Source: Triticum aestivum
Lineage: Eukaryota > Streptophyta > Magnoliopsida > Poales > Poaceae
Length of the DNA: 64,000 nucleotides
Direction: 5' to 3'
Assembly (NCBI RefSeq): GCF_018294505.1
Contig: NC_057810.1
Location: forward strand, 709,999,563-710,063,562
Shown: in pieces, positions 33,555 to 44,737 of the stretch
How positions within the stretch are numbered: position 1 is the first letter of the stretch
Layout: each line of letters begins with the position of its first letter
Program-made: the position numbers and the translations under genes
Notes under the pieces: generated by a model
Told to the model about the DNA's origin: nothing
The model's input: the letters and a program-made list of their open reading frames with translations, nothing else
The model's database searches: none

Positions 33555-36500
33555 TCAGGTAGCACAAATTTCAGTCTGCAAAATCTCCAATTCCTTCATG
33601 GTTACCTCAGTGTCTTGTTTCATTTTTTTGACACCTACATCTAATACCTGCATGTCCAGTCTCAACTTGTTGATTAAATGTTGACAATCATGTACACGTT
33701 GTCTTGCCACCTCTAGTGGATGCTCGAGAACATCAGCACATTCCAATTCCAATCCATAATCATTCGGTAACGGCCCTGCCGCACTTCTCGTAGACGTTTG
33801 TGTTGATGTCACTTCATCCTGAAATGTTTTTGTAAGTACACATGACTAGGGCAAAAATATAGTTACAACAGTGAAGCGAGCAAGACACTATTTTGTACTA
33901 CATGGCAAAACAGGACTAAAAATAATGTTACACGTCATGAAGCATAAGCAGGTGATATTTTAAAAATTATAAGAAAGATAGTTTGTGCAGCCTGCATACA
34001 GAAATCCCTCTTAGTTCACCAGAGGAGCATGATGTTGGCGCCCATTCGAAAACACAGACAAGTTACAAATTTAGACAACACGTTGCGTATAAGCAAGCAG
34101 TTGGCCATTCTGTATCTCAATTAAAGTCTTAGGGAGCATAATGAACAGCAGAGGGTTTCATACAAACATAATACAGCAGGCAAAACTATGCAATCATTAG
34201 CGTAGTATAAACTAGATTGTGAGCCTCATAAAATAATAGTTGGTTAATAGACTTCAAAGCTTCAGGCACACTTCGGCAGAGTAATTAAATGGTAAGGCCT
34301 TTAATTATGTCAACTAATAGTTATACAAATACTGAACATTAGCCATGATTATTCGGACATCTCATTAACTGAGACCCTATTGGAAAAGGCAGTGCCTAGG
34401 AGGCGCTTAGGCACGCCTAGGTGCTAGGCAATGGCCAAACGCCTTGCCTAGGGCATAAATGGAGGTCTAGGAAGGGCAAGCAAGGAATTGCCTACCCAAG
34501 CAAGAAATCATGCCACATACTGCATTGATATGCCAAACTGGTTATATTCCAGTGGTAGTAGATAGTAATTAACTTATTTATATGACCTAAACTAATATCA
34601 ACACCTATATAATAATCACAAATACACTAGGAGTAAAAACTATATTACCGCATAGGCTGCGCCTAGGGCACTTAGGACCACCTAGGCACTAGGCGAAAGC
34701 CAACCGCCTCGCTTACGCCTACCGCTTTTTCCAACCTTGACCGAGGACAAATAAAGCAATTGAAAAGAGCAAATTAACTATGCCTGAAACAAACAAGGAA
34801 TTGAACTGTTGAGTTGCATACAGTGACTTACCTTAGCAGGTTGAAGAGGCTCAGCACAGCTCCTACTTCTATTGCAAGTCTTCTTCCTAACATCTTGTAC
34901 TTGGAAATCCTCAATCTTATCTTCATTGCACCCCCTCTGCAAAGTGACACAAACTAGTTACTCGTCTCCTTGGAAGATAAATATGCATACTTTCCAGTCT
35001 GTGAATACAAAAGGATGAGATTATAACAAAACAACACCACATAATGAAACATGCCGCATCTCTTGCACTTGCACACAATGAAATGAGCATTTACTATGTC
35101 TGCACTACGTAAAAACTAGGCATACCTTTGAACTGGATCTCCAGGTACTCTTGGAGAGCCTACTGTAGTGTACAGCCAAACCTTTATGTCACCTATGAGT
35201 TAGACAAGGCCCGACTACAGCAGCCCTTAGTGTTTAAATCGTTGACAAGCTCTGTTAGAGTGTTAGGTCAAGAATAGCAAGTAATCAAAGCAAACAGTCC
35301 TAGTATGGCTGGCTGATGCAAACAAGCAATTGAACAGATGTGTGAGCAAATCTTACATATCAAGAAAAGAAGCAAAGAAGGAGGCTTAAAGACCATCACT
35401 TGACTGACCAGATTTAAGGGACATTTAAACATCATGTGCAACGTCTGAACTAACATAAACATTGCATATTCCAGATTCTTCAATGGAATGCACATGTATT
35501 AGGTTATGCCATGTATGATGATGCCTCAATGTACAAATAGCAGGCAAGAGTGATTCATCATTGCACGCACAATTGAATTGCAGGTTAAGGGCTAGTTCGA
35601 TTCTGCCTTTTCAAGGCATATTGTCAAAATAAGCCATAAAAGATGTAAAGAAGTCATTTTTGAGTTATGGGCTTGGGCTTAACTAATTTCGCTTTGGAGG
35701 GGGGTGTTTCGGGTAGAACCTCACTAAAAATTGAAGGGAAGGGGAATAGTGAAATGACTCTGTTGTCTGCCTATATTACATTTTAACTGCAACTGCTGAC
35801 GCTCGTGTCACACCTGACCCTCAAGTACAAACAAACACGCAAGCATTCATTGCCTGCCTGCTTGCATCTCCTCTCCCCTTTCCCTCTAATTCGATCCCCT
35901 GCCTACAGCACTAGGGTTCCTCCAGCGAGCCGTCGCCACTGGTCCCATCTGGCCTGGTCCTCGATGATGCTGTGTCTAGCTAGGCTACATGGCCGGCGGG
36001 TAGGGGCAAATCTCCCTGGCTGCTCCTCCCTCTGGCGCCGCCCCTCATTCTCATGGTCTCCAGCAGCTGCTCCACTGTGGTTCGTCCAACGCACTACTCC
36101 GGCGGGCGCTGCACAACTACGGCTGATGCCACACTACAGCAGAAGGCACCTTATTCCCCCTCCCCTCCTCCCAGGCCATGACCTTGAGGTGCTGTTGAAG
36201 GATGAACTCATCCAATAAGGTGAGGATCTCCTCTGATTTTTTGGCAAATTTTCATTCTGATCCACTATATGATGAATTTCTATGAGCTACTTCTGCTGCT
36301 GCTATATGATGCATTGCTATGAGCTGCTCCTGCTGCTTCTATATGATGAATTGCTATGAGCTGCTGCTGCTGTATGATGAGTTGCTATGAGCTGCTGCTC
36401 CTGCCATATGATGAATTGCTATGAGTTGTTGCTGCTGCTATATGATGAGTTGCTATAAGCTGCTCCTGCTGCTGCTATATGATGAATTGCTATGAGTTGC

Positions 36501-37919
36501 TCCTACTGCTGCTAAATGATGAATTGCTATGAGTTGCTCCTGCTGCTGTTATATGATGAATTGCTATAAGCTGCTGGTGGTATATGATGAATTGCAGACT
36601 GCTGTTGCTGTATGATGAGTTGCTATGAGCTGCTGCTGCTGCTATATGATGCTTTCAGGTGGTGCTACTATATGATAATAACCAGCCACTTGGACCATCA
36701 AATTTCAATAAATAATTGTTCTTCATTTAAATGTGGGTCATGCGTTCTTCGTTTAAATTAGGCAATGGGATCTCTATGTAAAACATTGACCAAAGTAGAT
36801 TGTTCCAAGTAGATGGTATCTTTGTATTTGCATTTTGAGCAAATAGTGATGATTTGTTTTCCCATCATATTAATTACTGCACTGGGTTCAATTTGTGTTG
36901 TTTGCAAGTCAAATTAATTTCCATATGGGCAGCAAAATGAAAAAAAATAATGCAATCTAGACTTTCCACTGATCATACCAAAGATAAGCTGAAAACACAA
37001 TGAAAAGAACTGGTTGGCTTATTACATGGAGCTTATATTCACAAGTGATTATTTTCTTAGGATAACTTGAAATAACTGTCCCTAGGAAACTTGGCTAATA
37101 GAATTGGCATAGAAATAACTGCAATGGAGGAGTGACGTACCATAGCATACTGTATAGGCTCACCGCTGCCTCTCCTTTTTTTGCGATGTTCCATGAAATT
37201 GCCACATACATGTTGTACTTTTTCATTGTGTAACCCTATCTGCAAGTAGACACGGCTAATTTCAGACATCTCTACATGATACTACATTGCATATCCCTTG
37301 CGCATATTTAAACCACCAATTAACGATTGTGTGTGTACCATAAACTAGCCATGACTCTGTATGCTGGACTAGTAGGCACTCTAAGGGAGCCTAATGTAGT
37401 GCACTGGAATTCCTACATGCCACCTATGAATTTTTGTAATGTACTGCCCCTGTTCCTAAATATATGTCTTTGTAGAGATTCCAGTATGGACCACATACAG
37501 ATGTATATACATGCATTTTCGAGTGTAGATTCACTCATTTTGCTCCGTATGTAGCCTATAGTGGAATCTCCAGAAAGACTTATATTTACGAACGGAGGTA
37601 TGAGGTAGTATCATGTATGACATCTACATATCTAATTTAGCAGCCAGTAGTAGAATTCATTGTCTGCACAAAGGGATTACTGGTCGAAAATCCTAGCAAA
37701 GCATACTGGCAGGCACAGAACAATACAAGAGAGAGACGCGCTTACTAGATCGTAGCAATGCCTCAGTCCAGGATCTTGGTTGGCCAAGCTGTTAGCTCTA
37801 GAAGAAACATCGTCCTTGTAGTTTTTGCCAGCTGCATAACAGGTAGGGTGGACTACGGTGTTTGTGGAGCGGCTCTGGTAGGGTGGACTACGGTGTGGGC
37901 GAAGCGGATCTGTGGCCAT
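33555..37919 (-). CDS. Predicted four-exon gene of element B, unrecognised protein
   Basis: Exons: 37919-37746 (58 codons, MATDPLRPHRSPPYQ to RHCYDL), 37239-37141 (33 codons, IGLHNEKVQHVCGNF to EPIQYAM), 34936-34832 (35 codons, RGCNEDKIEDFQVQD to PLQPAK) and 33818-33555 (87 codons plus TGA, DEVTSTQTSTRSAAG to ILQTEICAT). Every junction has GT-AG sites (GTAAG, GTACG, TTGCAG, TTTGCAG, TTTCAG) and every intron is phase 0. The 213-residue product has a basic middle (HRKKRRGSG) and a C-terminal coiled coil of about 50 residues. It may be a small DNA-binding or regulatory protein of the transposon, but no family is recognised. Further exons between 37141 and 34936 cannot be excluded. Confidence 0.55.
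34380..34734. mobile_element. 355-bp MITE with TTGGAAAA termini
   Basis: Left end TTGGAAAAGGCAGTGCCTAGG, shown here cut, and right end CGCTTTTTCCAA are inverted. Internal arms repeat CCTAGG(C/T)...TAGGCG motifs. It sits in the third intron of the element-B gene. Target duplication not clear; hAT or Mutator-like MITE is possible. Confidence 0.5.
35800..36240 (+). other. GC-richer, exon-like block of unknown origin
   Basis: An island with CTAGGGTTCCTCCAGCGAGC, followed by a CG-rich stretch and a donor-like AATAAG/GTGAGG at 36218, looks like a captured 5' leader/first exon. Its open frame (35805-36218) has no recognised homology. Weak support. Confidence 0.3.
36265..36655. repeat. Minisatellite, about 11 units of 31-37 bp
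   Basis: Units follow ATGATGA(A/G)TTGCTATGAG + CTGCT(C/G)CTGCTGCTAT. Unit lengths vary by the number of CTG triplets. Intronic in the element-B gene model; not coding. Confidence 0.9.
37444..37604. mobile_element. Stowaway MITE, Thalos/Athos-like
   Basis: Starts after TA with CTGCCCCTGTTCC, has TTCACTCATTTTGCTCCGTA inside and ends AACGGAGGTATGAG before TA. Same family as 5068 and 5530 but older. It lies in the first intron of the element-B gene. Confidence 0.75.
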
Positions 37920-38355
37920 GGACGAGGGCGTAGGTGAAGCTGCTCTGGTGGTTGGGTTAAGGATGGTGTCGACAACGCGGATCTGCGGCCGTGGACGGGG
38001 CGTCAGAAGCTGCTCCGGTGGTTGGGTTAAGGATGGTGTCGACGACGCGGATCTGCGGCCATGGACGAGGCGTCAGAAGCTGCTCCGGTAGTTGGGTTAA
38101 GGGTGGTGTCAACGATGAGGATCTGCGGCTGTGGACGTGATGTCAGAAGCTCCTCCGGTAGGTTGGATGAGGGTGCGAGGAAGTGGATCTGAGGTCGTGG
38201 ACTTGTGAGTTGGCAAAGCAGCCCTGGTAGGGTTGAGAAATGTTATAGGCGAAGCTACTCTGGTAGGGTTGACGATGGTGTCGGCGAAGCAGCTCCGGTA
38301 GGGTTGAGGAAGGTGTCGGCGAAGCGGCTCCAGTAGGGTTGAGGAAGGTGTCAGC
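37890..38355. repeat. 35/70-bp minisatellite over the 5' end of the element-B gene
   Basis: GG(A/G)TGGTGTC recurs at 37961, 38031 and 38101 and as GGGTGCGAGG at 38171 (period 70). TAGGGTTGA recurs at 38228, 38264, 38299 and 38334 (period 35-36). Units resemble the first coding exon (MATDPLRPHR region) read on the minus strand, so exon 1 seems to be one unit of the array. Confidence 0.85.
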
Positions 38356-38990
38356 GAAGAGTGTCAGACGCCGTCGACGGGGGCATCGGTGGGGCGGCTT
38401 CGGGGGTGTGGACGAAGCTTCTCCGGTGGGGAGTACGAATGAGCCACTGCAGATGCGTGGCAGTTGACGAGAGTACCGGCAAAGTAGATCCGGCGCCATG
38501 GACAAAGACCGGCACTGAATGGGCTCTGGTACAGTGCTGGATGAGCAGTCTACTTTTTTCTAGGGGAGGTGGGAGGGGTAGATGCGGCCGCAGAAGCAGA
38601 TCCGGCGAGGTGGATGCCGCTGGCAGTGAATGGGCTATGGTACACCGGTGGATGAGCAGTCTAGGGTTTCGAGAGGGGAGGGGAGAAAGGGCGATGAAGT
38701 ACGGACGATATGATGTAAGATGCTCTGGTGCTGTGGAGTTAGTCGTTTTTGCGGGAGGGGGAGAGGAAATGGGGGTGCCGTGTAGTGGGGGGAACCGGAA
38801 GTTACCAAAGTAGCCCAGATCTATCATGTAGATGAGGGCGGTATTGTAACTATTGGTCTCCGTGCACCAAGGACAAAAGGGGGATTTTGCATGCTAAAGA
38901 CTAAGGTGGCGGAAATTTTAGAAGGAGGCGGGAGATTTTGCCGCCCGCGGGATCGTTCGTATCCGGTTTCAACTAATTTTGGACCATGCT

Positions 38991-39960
38991 AGCGGGAAGG
39001 TCATGCTAGATTGTGTACACGGGGCACACGTCAGCAGTTAATAACTGGTGTGAAGTCCACACCACAAAAAAAGACAATAACTCGGGATGATGCGCCGATA
39101 ACTTGGACGTTCACACGGGCGCAACCAATCGTACAGGTGTAGTGGCGCGTTCACAAAAAAGGGATCAAACGCTCAACCTATGTATTTGTCGTGTAAATAG
39201 ATAATTTAGTGCCATTGGTTATTTACTTTAAACATAATGCATTGACGTGTTAGTGTAGAGGCGCACAAAAAGAAATGGATATTGTAGTCAGCTACTTAAA
39301 AGTGTTACCTCACATTATTACATAGCCTCCATTTCATAAATTGTGTACCCGTTGAATTCATATATGAATATTACATAAATTACTTCAAAATAGAAACTTA
39401 AATCATCCAAGACTAATGAATTTGAATGCAAGAGCAACAATGGTGCATGTACATGATAGCTACATTGGTTGTTTGAAGAAACATCACTGTAACTTTGGCA
39501 TGCACAACTGAAAAGGTTTATTTAAATAAAAAAATGTGATATGTGAGTGTCCAATCTTTATAGCGTTGAATCGATATTGTACCTTTGGCCACGATACGAA
39601 GTAGATATTGACTTATGTTCAAGCAATGCACGTCCACGATCGCTAGATAGTGATATGTGAATGAATTGTGCAATCTCTCTCACACGCATACATATCTCAT
39701 TTCCATGTGGGCATCGGAATCACACACGCGCACTTTGTGTATTTCTCTCCCTCCGTCAGGGTTAAATTCATCTTTCTACCCCGTCCTACAAGTCTCTCAC
39801 ACAGAAACACACACGCTCTCTATGTCTAACACGCCCACTCCTTTAATTCCGCCCACCCACAACCACTAATGCCTCAAAGTATAATAATGTCTCTCACACA
39901 TATGCTATCTACCTATGCCTTAATATAGCTAGATATGTGTCACACAAACTCCTTCTCCCT
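38991..39960. other. Gene-free stretch
   Basis: AT-rich, no credible coding region. 39650-39960 has many CTCTCTCACAC-type short repeats. Confidence 0.5.
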
Positions 39961-39966
39961 ACTAGC

Positions 39967-40205
39967 AAGATGCCCATGCATTCCACGGAACATCAAGATG
40001 CATTTGTATGAGAAGTTTATCTTGTGGGACAAAAGAATGAACAATGGTATGCCTTATTTGCAAATGCGGAGAGGGTTGGGGGTATCATTTTGCAAAATTG
40101 CCATAGTTTCCTTCCTATCCGTCGGATATAAATCGGATGGCCTATATTGCAGGATGGCAGGAACACCATCATCACCAACTCTGTTTTTTGTAAGAGTAGA
40201 GATAT
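39967..40205. repeat. Dispersed repeat, copy 1
   Basis: Begins TGCCCATGCATTCCACGGAA, then CATCAAGATGCATTTGTATG, and shares about 220 bases with 40825-41040. Diverged relative to copy 2. Confidence 0.8.
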
Positions 40206-40218
40206 GTGAGTGTCACTG

Positions 40219-40407
40219 CCCCCCCCCCACACACACACCCACACACCCACACTTCCCAACACCGAAGGAGTAGGGTGACACCTCGATCTTGATACTAATC
40301 TATCAACTGGCTTCTCTCTCAAACATACACACACACACACTGCCCGACACTGAAGGAGTAGGGTGGCACATCGATCTTGATAATAATCTATCTGCTCCTC
40401 TTTTAAA

Positions 40408-40438
<31 letters not shown>

Positions 40439-40440
40439 TA
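40219..40440. repeat. Cluster of C-run and (CA)n microsatellites
   Basis: A C(10) run joined to (AC)n at 40219-40250, (AC)n at 40326-40342 and (AC)14-15 at 40408-40434, each within related blocks containing GAAGGAGTAGGGTG and TCGATCTTGAT. The blocks themselves are tandem, about 100 bases apart. Confidence 0.85.
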
Positions 40441-40824
40441 GTTGTGCCTCTGTGCCTACTGCGCACACTCTCGATATGTCTTTCTCTCTCCCCCCAACAA
40501 TGACAGCAGAAGGGTGACAACTCGATCTGATCATAATCTGTCAATTGGTTTCTCTCTCAAACATTGTGTCTCGGTGCCTCGCTTGGTAGCCCCCTCGATA
40601 TGTAGACTTCTCGCGCGCGCACAGCTGCAGTGACGATGACGCTGAACCCAGTGTGCCTTGTTTTTACCGGCCTCATGTGATAGTTTTCACCCTGTTTTCT
40701 GTTAATTAACAAGGCAACCTTTTCTTTGCTACTACTAGTGAATCTGAAATCATTCGGGCAGACATAAAATATATCACTTCAACCCAATTATCGCAGCAAC
40801 TATTCTAAAAGAAATTAGCTAGCT

Positions 40825-41040
40825 GCCCGTGCGTTGCACGGAACATCAAGATGCATTTGTATGAGTAGTTTATCTTGTGAGAGAAAAGGCTGAACGAGGG
40901 AAGGCCTTATTTGCGAACATGGAGGGACGTATGGGTATATTTTTGCAAAATTGCCATAGTTTCTTTCCTATCCGTTAGATATAAATCTGACGGCCTATAT
41001 TGCAGGATGTCACGCACACCATCATCACCAACTCTGTTTT
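40825..41040. repeat. Dispersed repeat, copy 2, with GC palindrome
   Basis: Begins TGCCCGTGCGTTGCACGGAA, whose CCGTGC-GTT-GCACGG forms a hairpin. Collinear with 39967-40205; a partial inverted copy is at 49690-49770. Such CCCGTGCGTTGCA palindromes are common at ends of grass transposons, but the class is undecided. Confidence 0.75.
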
Positions 41041-41043
41041 CTA

Positions 41044-41166
41044 CTCCCTCCGTCCGAAAATACTTGTCATCAATATGGATAAAAAGAGGTGTATCTAAAA
41101 CTAAAATACGTCTAGATACATTTCCTTTTATCCATTTTGATGACAAGTATTTCCGGACGGCGGGAG
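41044..41166. mobile_element. Stowaway MITE, 123 bp
   Basis: Ends CTCCCTCCGTCCGAAAATAC and GTATTTCCGGACGGCGGGAG with TA on both sides (41042-41043, 41167-41168). Central palindrome ACTAAAATACGTCTAGA. Confidence 0.92.
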
Positions 41167-41167
41167 T

Positions 41168-41446
41168 ATTTGTCTTTTTAGAGATTTCAACAAGTGACTA
41201 TGACCGGACCTTACCAACATACTCAAAAAAGTAGTCCATAATTTTGATGTTACCCTATTTTCTTGGCGGTGCCGTGCCATCTGGATACCTCATAAATAAA
41301 TGAAGGATAAATCTGCCCCCTTCCTGAAAAGACATATGGAGCAAAATGAGTGAATCTACACTCTAAAATATGTCTACATACACATCCGTATGTGGTAGTC
41401 CATTTGGAATCTGAAAAAGACAAATATTTAGGAACGAATGGAGTAT
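41168..41446. mobile_element. Disrupted Thalos-like Stowaway MITE
   Basis: Left arm TTTGTCTTTTTAGAGATTTC (41169 on) and right arm AAATGAGTGAATCTACAC to AACGAATGGAG (41342-41446) belong to one Stowaway. About 120 bases of unrelated DNA separate them, and the MITE at 41044-41166 abuts the left arm. Confidence 0.6.
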
Positions 41447-41500
41447 ATATAAGAGTAGACATGGAGATATATCTCCAGCATGGTCTACAACAAAAATGTG

Positions 41501-41580
41501 CTGGGCTGGTTAGCACCGGATGCTCGCAACGCGATGACATGAGTTCGAATTCTGTCTTTTAGCTTTAGATTTTTAAATTA
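41501..41580 (+). repeat. tRNA-derived SINE-like fragment
   Basis: CTGGTTAGCACCGGATGCTC resembles a box A and GAGTTCGAATTC a box B, about 35 bases apart, followed by an AT-rich tail. It does not fold as a normal tRNA by eye. Tentative. Confidence 0.35.
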
Positions 41581-42066
41581 TATATTACTCTACTTATTTA
41601 ATATATAATTCGTTTGCTACTGTATTGACAGTGAAACCCACAGAGTACTTAGAATACAAGATTAAGGATGGACTTGTTTCTTTTTAACTTTCTGTACGAA
41701 GCTGTAGCCACCCTACAAGTCACGTGTACACTGTACATGCAATTAACTTTTTATAGAGGGACAATCATACAGGCAATTAACTCAAATGGATTGGATGTTA
41801 CTATATTATTTCCAGCATAAAGAGCATCTCCAACGGCAGCCGGGAAATTTCCTCCCGCTTCCTTCCGCGGAGGACGACATTAAACGCCAGCGGCATACAT
41901 TTTTACAACTCTAACCAACCAGATGAAATTTGTGCAAACACGGACTGATTTCATATAAGCATGAAGGATTTGGTATGAAAAGTTAGATCTTCATATAAAC
42001 ATGATGGATTTCATTACATTTACATTAACTAAGAGGTGCCAATCCGACTCTCTTGTATAATTAATA

Positions 42067-42131
42067 CTCCCTCTGTCCGGAAATACTTGTCCTAGAAATG
42101 GATGTATCTAGACTTATTTTAGTTCTAAATG
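42067..42131. mobile_element. Half of a Stowaway MITE
   Basis: TA then CTCCCTCTGTCCGGAAATAC and GGATGTATCTAGACTTATTT; the right half is missing, replaced by a GC-rich segment from 42130. Confidence 0.7.
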
Positions 42132-42960
42132 GTTGCCCGCGGATCCCTTTGTCTTCCTCATGTCCGTCAGACACTTGCGGGGTCGACGAAGGTCCTCGGA
42201 AGAGACGAAGCAGCAAAGAAACCACCTGAATCCGCGGTCGTCGCCTCGGCGGTGGCCTTCATGGGTCCCAAGTGGTGGCGGCCTCCCGTGTTCTACTTCT
42301 CCTCGATGATGGCGGCGGACACAAAGAAGCTGGCCATCGACTCGTCGCTCTCCACTCACCCGGCTTCTGTCTCTGCCTGCATGGTACTATCGCAGGCACG
42401 GGAGGCGGGCCCACAGACACGGGAGGCGCGGCCACCGCAGACACTGGTGGCGCGGTACGACGCAGCAGTGAAGGCGCCCGTATCGGCGTGCTCGCCGCCT
42501 TGCCGGCGTGGAGCAACTCGCCACTCCTCATCAAGATGAACTGGAGCGGCGAGTTGCTGAACCACGGCAACTGGCTCCGTTGGGCCAAGCGAGGTTGGTG
42601 AAGCACCGAGCGGCCTCGCCCGTATCCGGAGGGCTCGGCGGGACACCCAGACAGGTAATATGCCGGAGAACGGCTCATCGGAAGCCATCGAAATAGTGGA
42701 GAAAATGGTGAAGGCGGAGATGGGGGAGCGGCGGAGGGGTGCGATTCTTGCCCGTTGTCTGTCTGGCCTCGTGTAAATAGAGGGCGGACGGTAGGAGCTT
42801 GGCCGGCATCTGGCCTCGTTTAAACTGAGGGCGGATGGGAGGAGCTCGGCCGTTGTTGCGTTTAATTCCGGCCCGCTCATGAACGGACGTCTGGCCGGAG
42901 TAGGATTCTCAGTTTGCATGCGAGTTTAACGGAGGGGTTTAATGGAGGCGCCGGGTGTGC
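42132..42960. other. GC-rich segment, no confident gene
   Basis: Open frames on both strands (for example 42129-42539 plus and 42356-42919 minus) overlap extensively and none has a recognised domain. A minus-strand run near 42690-42560 starts ATGGCTTCCGATGAGCCG and could be a decayed exon. It borders a MITE half, so capture by a transposon is possible. Confidence 0.3.
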
Positions 42961-43192
42961 AGCGGGCGGTGCAGTACTATTCGATTTGACAGCAGTAATG
43001 AGACATCAAATCACAAAGGCCCTCGCCTCTCGTGAAACCAACCGAGCTAGACTGCCCCGCCGTCTAGCCTTTTAAAAAATATATACTTTTGTACAGCAGT
43101 AGTATTGATGGATTGCGCCATGGAGCAAAACTTGAAATTAAAAAAAGGTGGTACATATAGAGAGCACTCGTCGCCAAATTATGCATATAGTA

Positions 43193-43483
43193 CTCCCTCC
43201 ATCTAGGTGAATAAGTCATGTTAGGTTGTGCACTGTGACCAAGGAGGATAGGAAAACGAGAGAACTTAATGTTTATTTGCTAATTAATAGCACTGCATGC
43301 AATGAACAAACTAGTGCATGTCATGTTTGTTGTCTCAAGTTATTAAAAACATGCACACTCCACATCTCTTATTGGTTGATATGTCAAGAAACAAGAAACG
43401 AGGTACAAGTGAATGCACCGTGCCTAAGTGTTTCGGGATTATTTGGTTTTCATAAGATGACTTACACACCTCGACGGACGGAG
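43193..43483. mobile_element. Stowaway-type MITE, 291 bp
   Basis: CTCCCTCCATCTAGGTGAAT and the inverted right end CCTCGACGGACGGAG are flanked by TA (43191-43192, 43484-43485). Same family as 46011-46558. Confidence 0.85.
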
Positions 43484-43868
43484 TATTAAAAAGGCTAGTC
43501 ACAATAATGGTGTCCAGCACAACCCACCACTCAAATAAAACTAAGCATCCTGGAATTCTTTGACAAAACTAAGCACCCTGAAATTCTTTGACAACTAAAC
43601 TGCTGGCTATATGATGTTGGCCATATATATTGTACGTATATAATGTGAAGAAACGAGTGGTAGTACTATACCAACTAAAAGATGAAATGTAAGAAATACT
43701 AGTATGTGCGTACTGAAGAGTTAAAGTAATGAGAAGAAACATAACATAGTTCTGCTGGGGGTCAGCACAACACACCCCTCAAATTAAATTAAGCACACCT
43801 GAAACTGAACTTTGCAACTATTCCGGAGACACTGCATTAGAACCACCATGAGCAACGACACTGCCACC

Positions 43869-44588
43869 TTACTTGGAGTCCTCATCGACGTCCTCGACTT
43901 CGTCCTTGTCCCTCTTCCTATTGGCCGATACTTCTTTGCTTGAACCGCACACTTGGCTCTTGCTCTTCATCCAACCCTTGTAGATATTGAAACAAAGGGA
44001 GCCATCCATTGAAGCGTAGTGGATGTGGTCTATATCTAGTACATTCCGCTACCATGCATAACGATGAAACGTGTATGGAGGTTTCTCCAGTTTACCGTAC
44101 GAAGGATGAACCATGGCTCCTGCCAGGGTCAGCATTGAAGGCTGACGAGAGGACACCAGCCGATTCTTCTGGAGGTCGAAGGTGTTGCCTACAACGAGGC
44201 CTATCCGACCCAGGACTTCTTTGTCGTTACCAAAGTCTACAGTAACGAATTTGACTAGGTTGCTCTCGAGGAAGTCCTTAAAATTTAGGCATTCAACGTC
44301 GGCATGGCATATGTGGTAGACCAAGCATAAGTCATGCGCGCAAACCTGGATCACGGCGGGCTTCTTCCACTCTTCGTCCTTTAGATCCTTCTCTCATCCC
44401 AGGACTATGGTGTACTCAACCTCTAGCCCAGCGACCCGGTCATCATCTGAGGCTTCGAACATGCGTCTGAAGCGAGAAAGGCATCCTTTCACCGTCGCGG
44501 AAGAATGGGTGTAGATGACGTCGAACTCATCGCCGGTGATGGTTCTAACCTTGTACTCACCGCCGATCATGGAGATTTGGGACGCCAT
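43869..44588 (-). pseudogene. DEDDy 3'-5' exonuclease-like gene (copy 1), two nonsense codons
   Basis: One collinear frame of 239 codons from ATG 44588 (MASQISMIGGEYKV) to TAA 43871-43869. It resembles the plant RNase H-like/WRN-type exonuclease family. Exo I corresponds to AGLEVEYTIVLG (family pattern LDxEYT, so the first Asp is Glu). Exo II is near FVTVDFGNDKEVLGR and Exo III is YASMDGSL (Tyr and Asp). Stops at 44396-44394 (TGA, from CGA by context) and 44051-44049 (TAG) interrupt it. The tail is acidic (DEVEDVDEDSK). With two stops and a substituted catalytic residue it is most likely dead. A related copy lies at 51077-51791 on the same strand. Confidence 0.65.
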
Positions 44589-44737
44589 GGATTTGGGAGG
44601 ATGGTTAGGACTAGTGGAACTGCCATAATGTGAATGGACGGGATGATTAGGAGCGAACTGCCGTAGTATTGAAGGATGTGCGAGGACGAGTAGGAGCAAA
44701 CTGCCAGCGTGCGAACGACAGGGTAGTGGCTTTCCAT

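Larger units (their letters stand above)
32616..38990 (-). mobile_element. CACTA-like element B, remainder (right boundary approximate)
   Basis: Continues the GGCCC(A/G)TTA-rich subterminal region of 12404-13126, then a 27-bp minisatellite, a four-exon gene on the minus strand, and the GC-rich minisatellite leader. A matching TTTTTTGTAGTG terminus was not found near 38900-39200, so the element may be truncated or the boundary may be misplaced. Confidence 0.5.

Noticed and set aside
37890..38360. Regularly spaced repeats that superficially recall a CRISPR array
   Set aside because: Repeats are contiguous and degenerate with no unique spacers, in a plant nuclear context; it is a minisatellite.
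39130..39150. GTAGTG at 39138 as the missing right terminus of CACTA-like element B
   Set aside because: It is not preceded by the expected TTTTTT and the next three bases (GCG) do not match TTG at 12401-12403.
41501..41580. Possible functional tRNA gene (box A and box B-like motifs)
   Set aside because: No complete cloverleaf can be drawn by eye and no T-run terminator at the right place; kept only as a SINE-like fragment.
42114..42919. Candidate host gene on either strand (frames up to 187 codons)
   Set aside because: Overlapping frames on both strands, no recognised domain and no convincing exon structure; listed only as a GC-rich segment.
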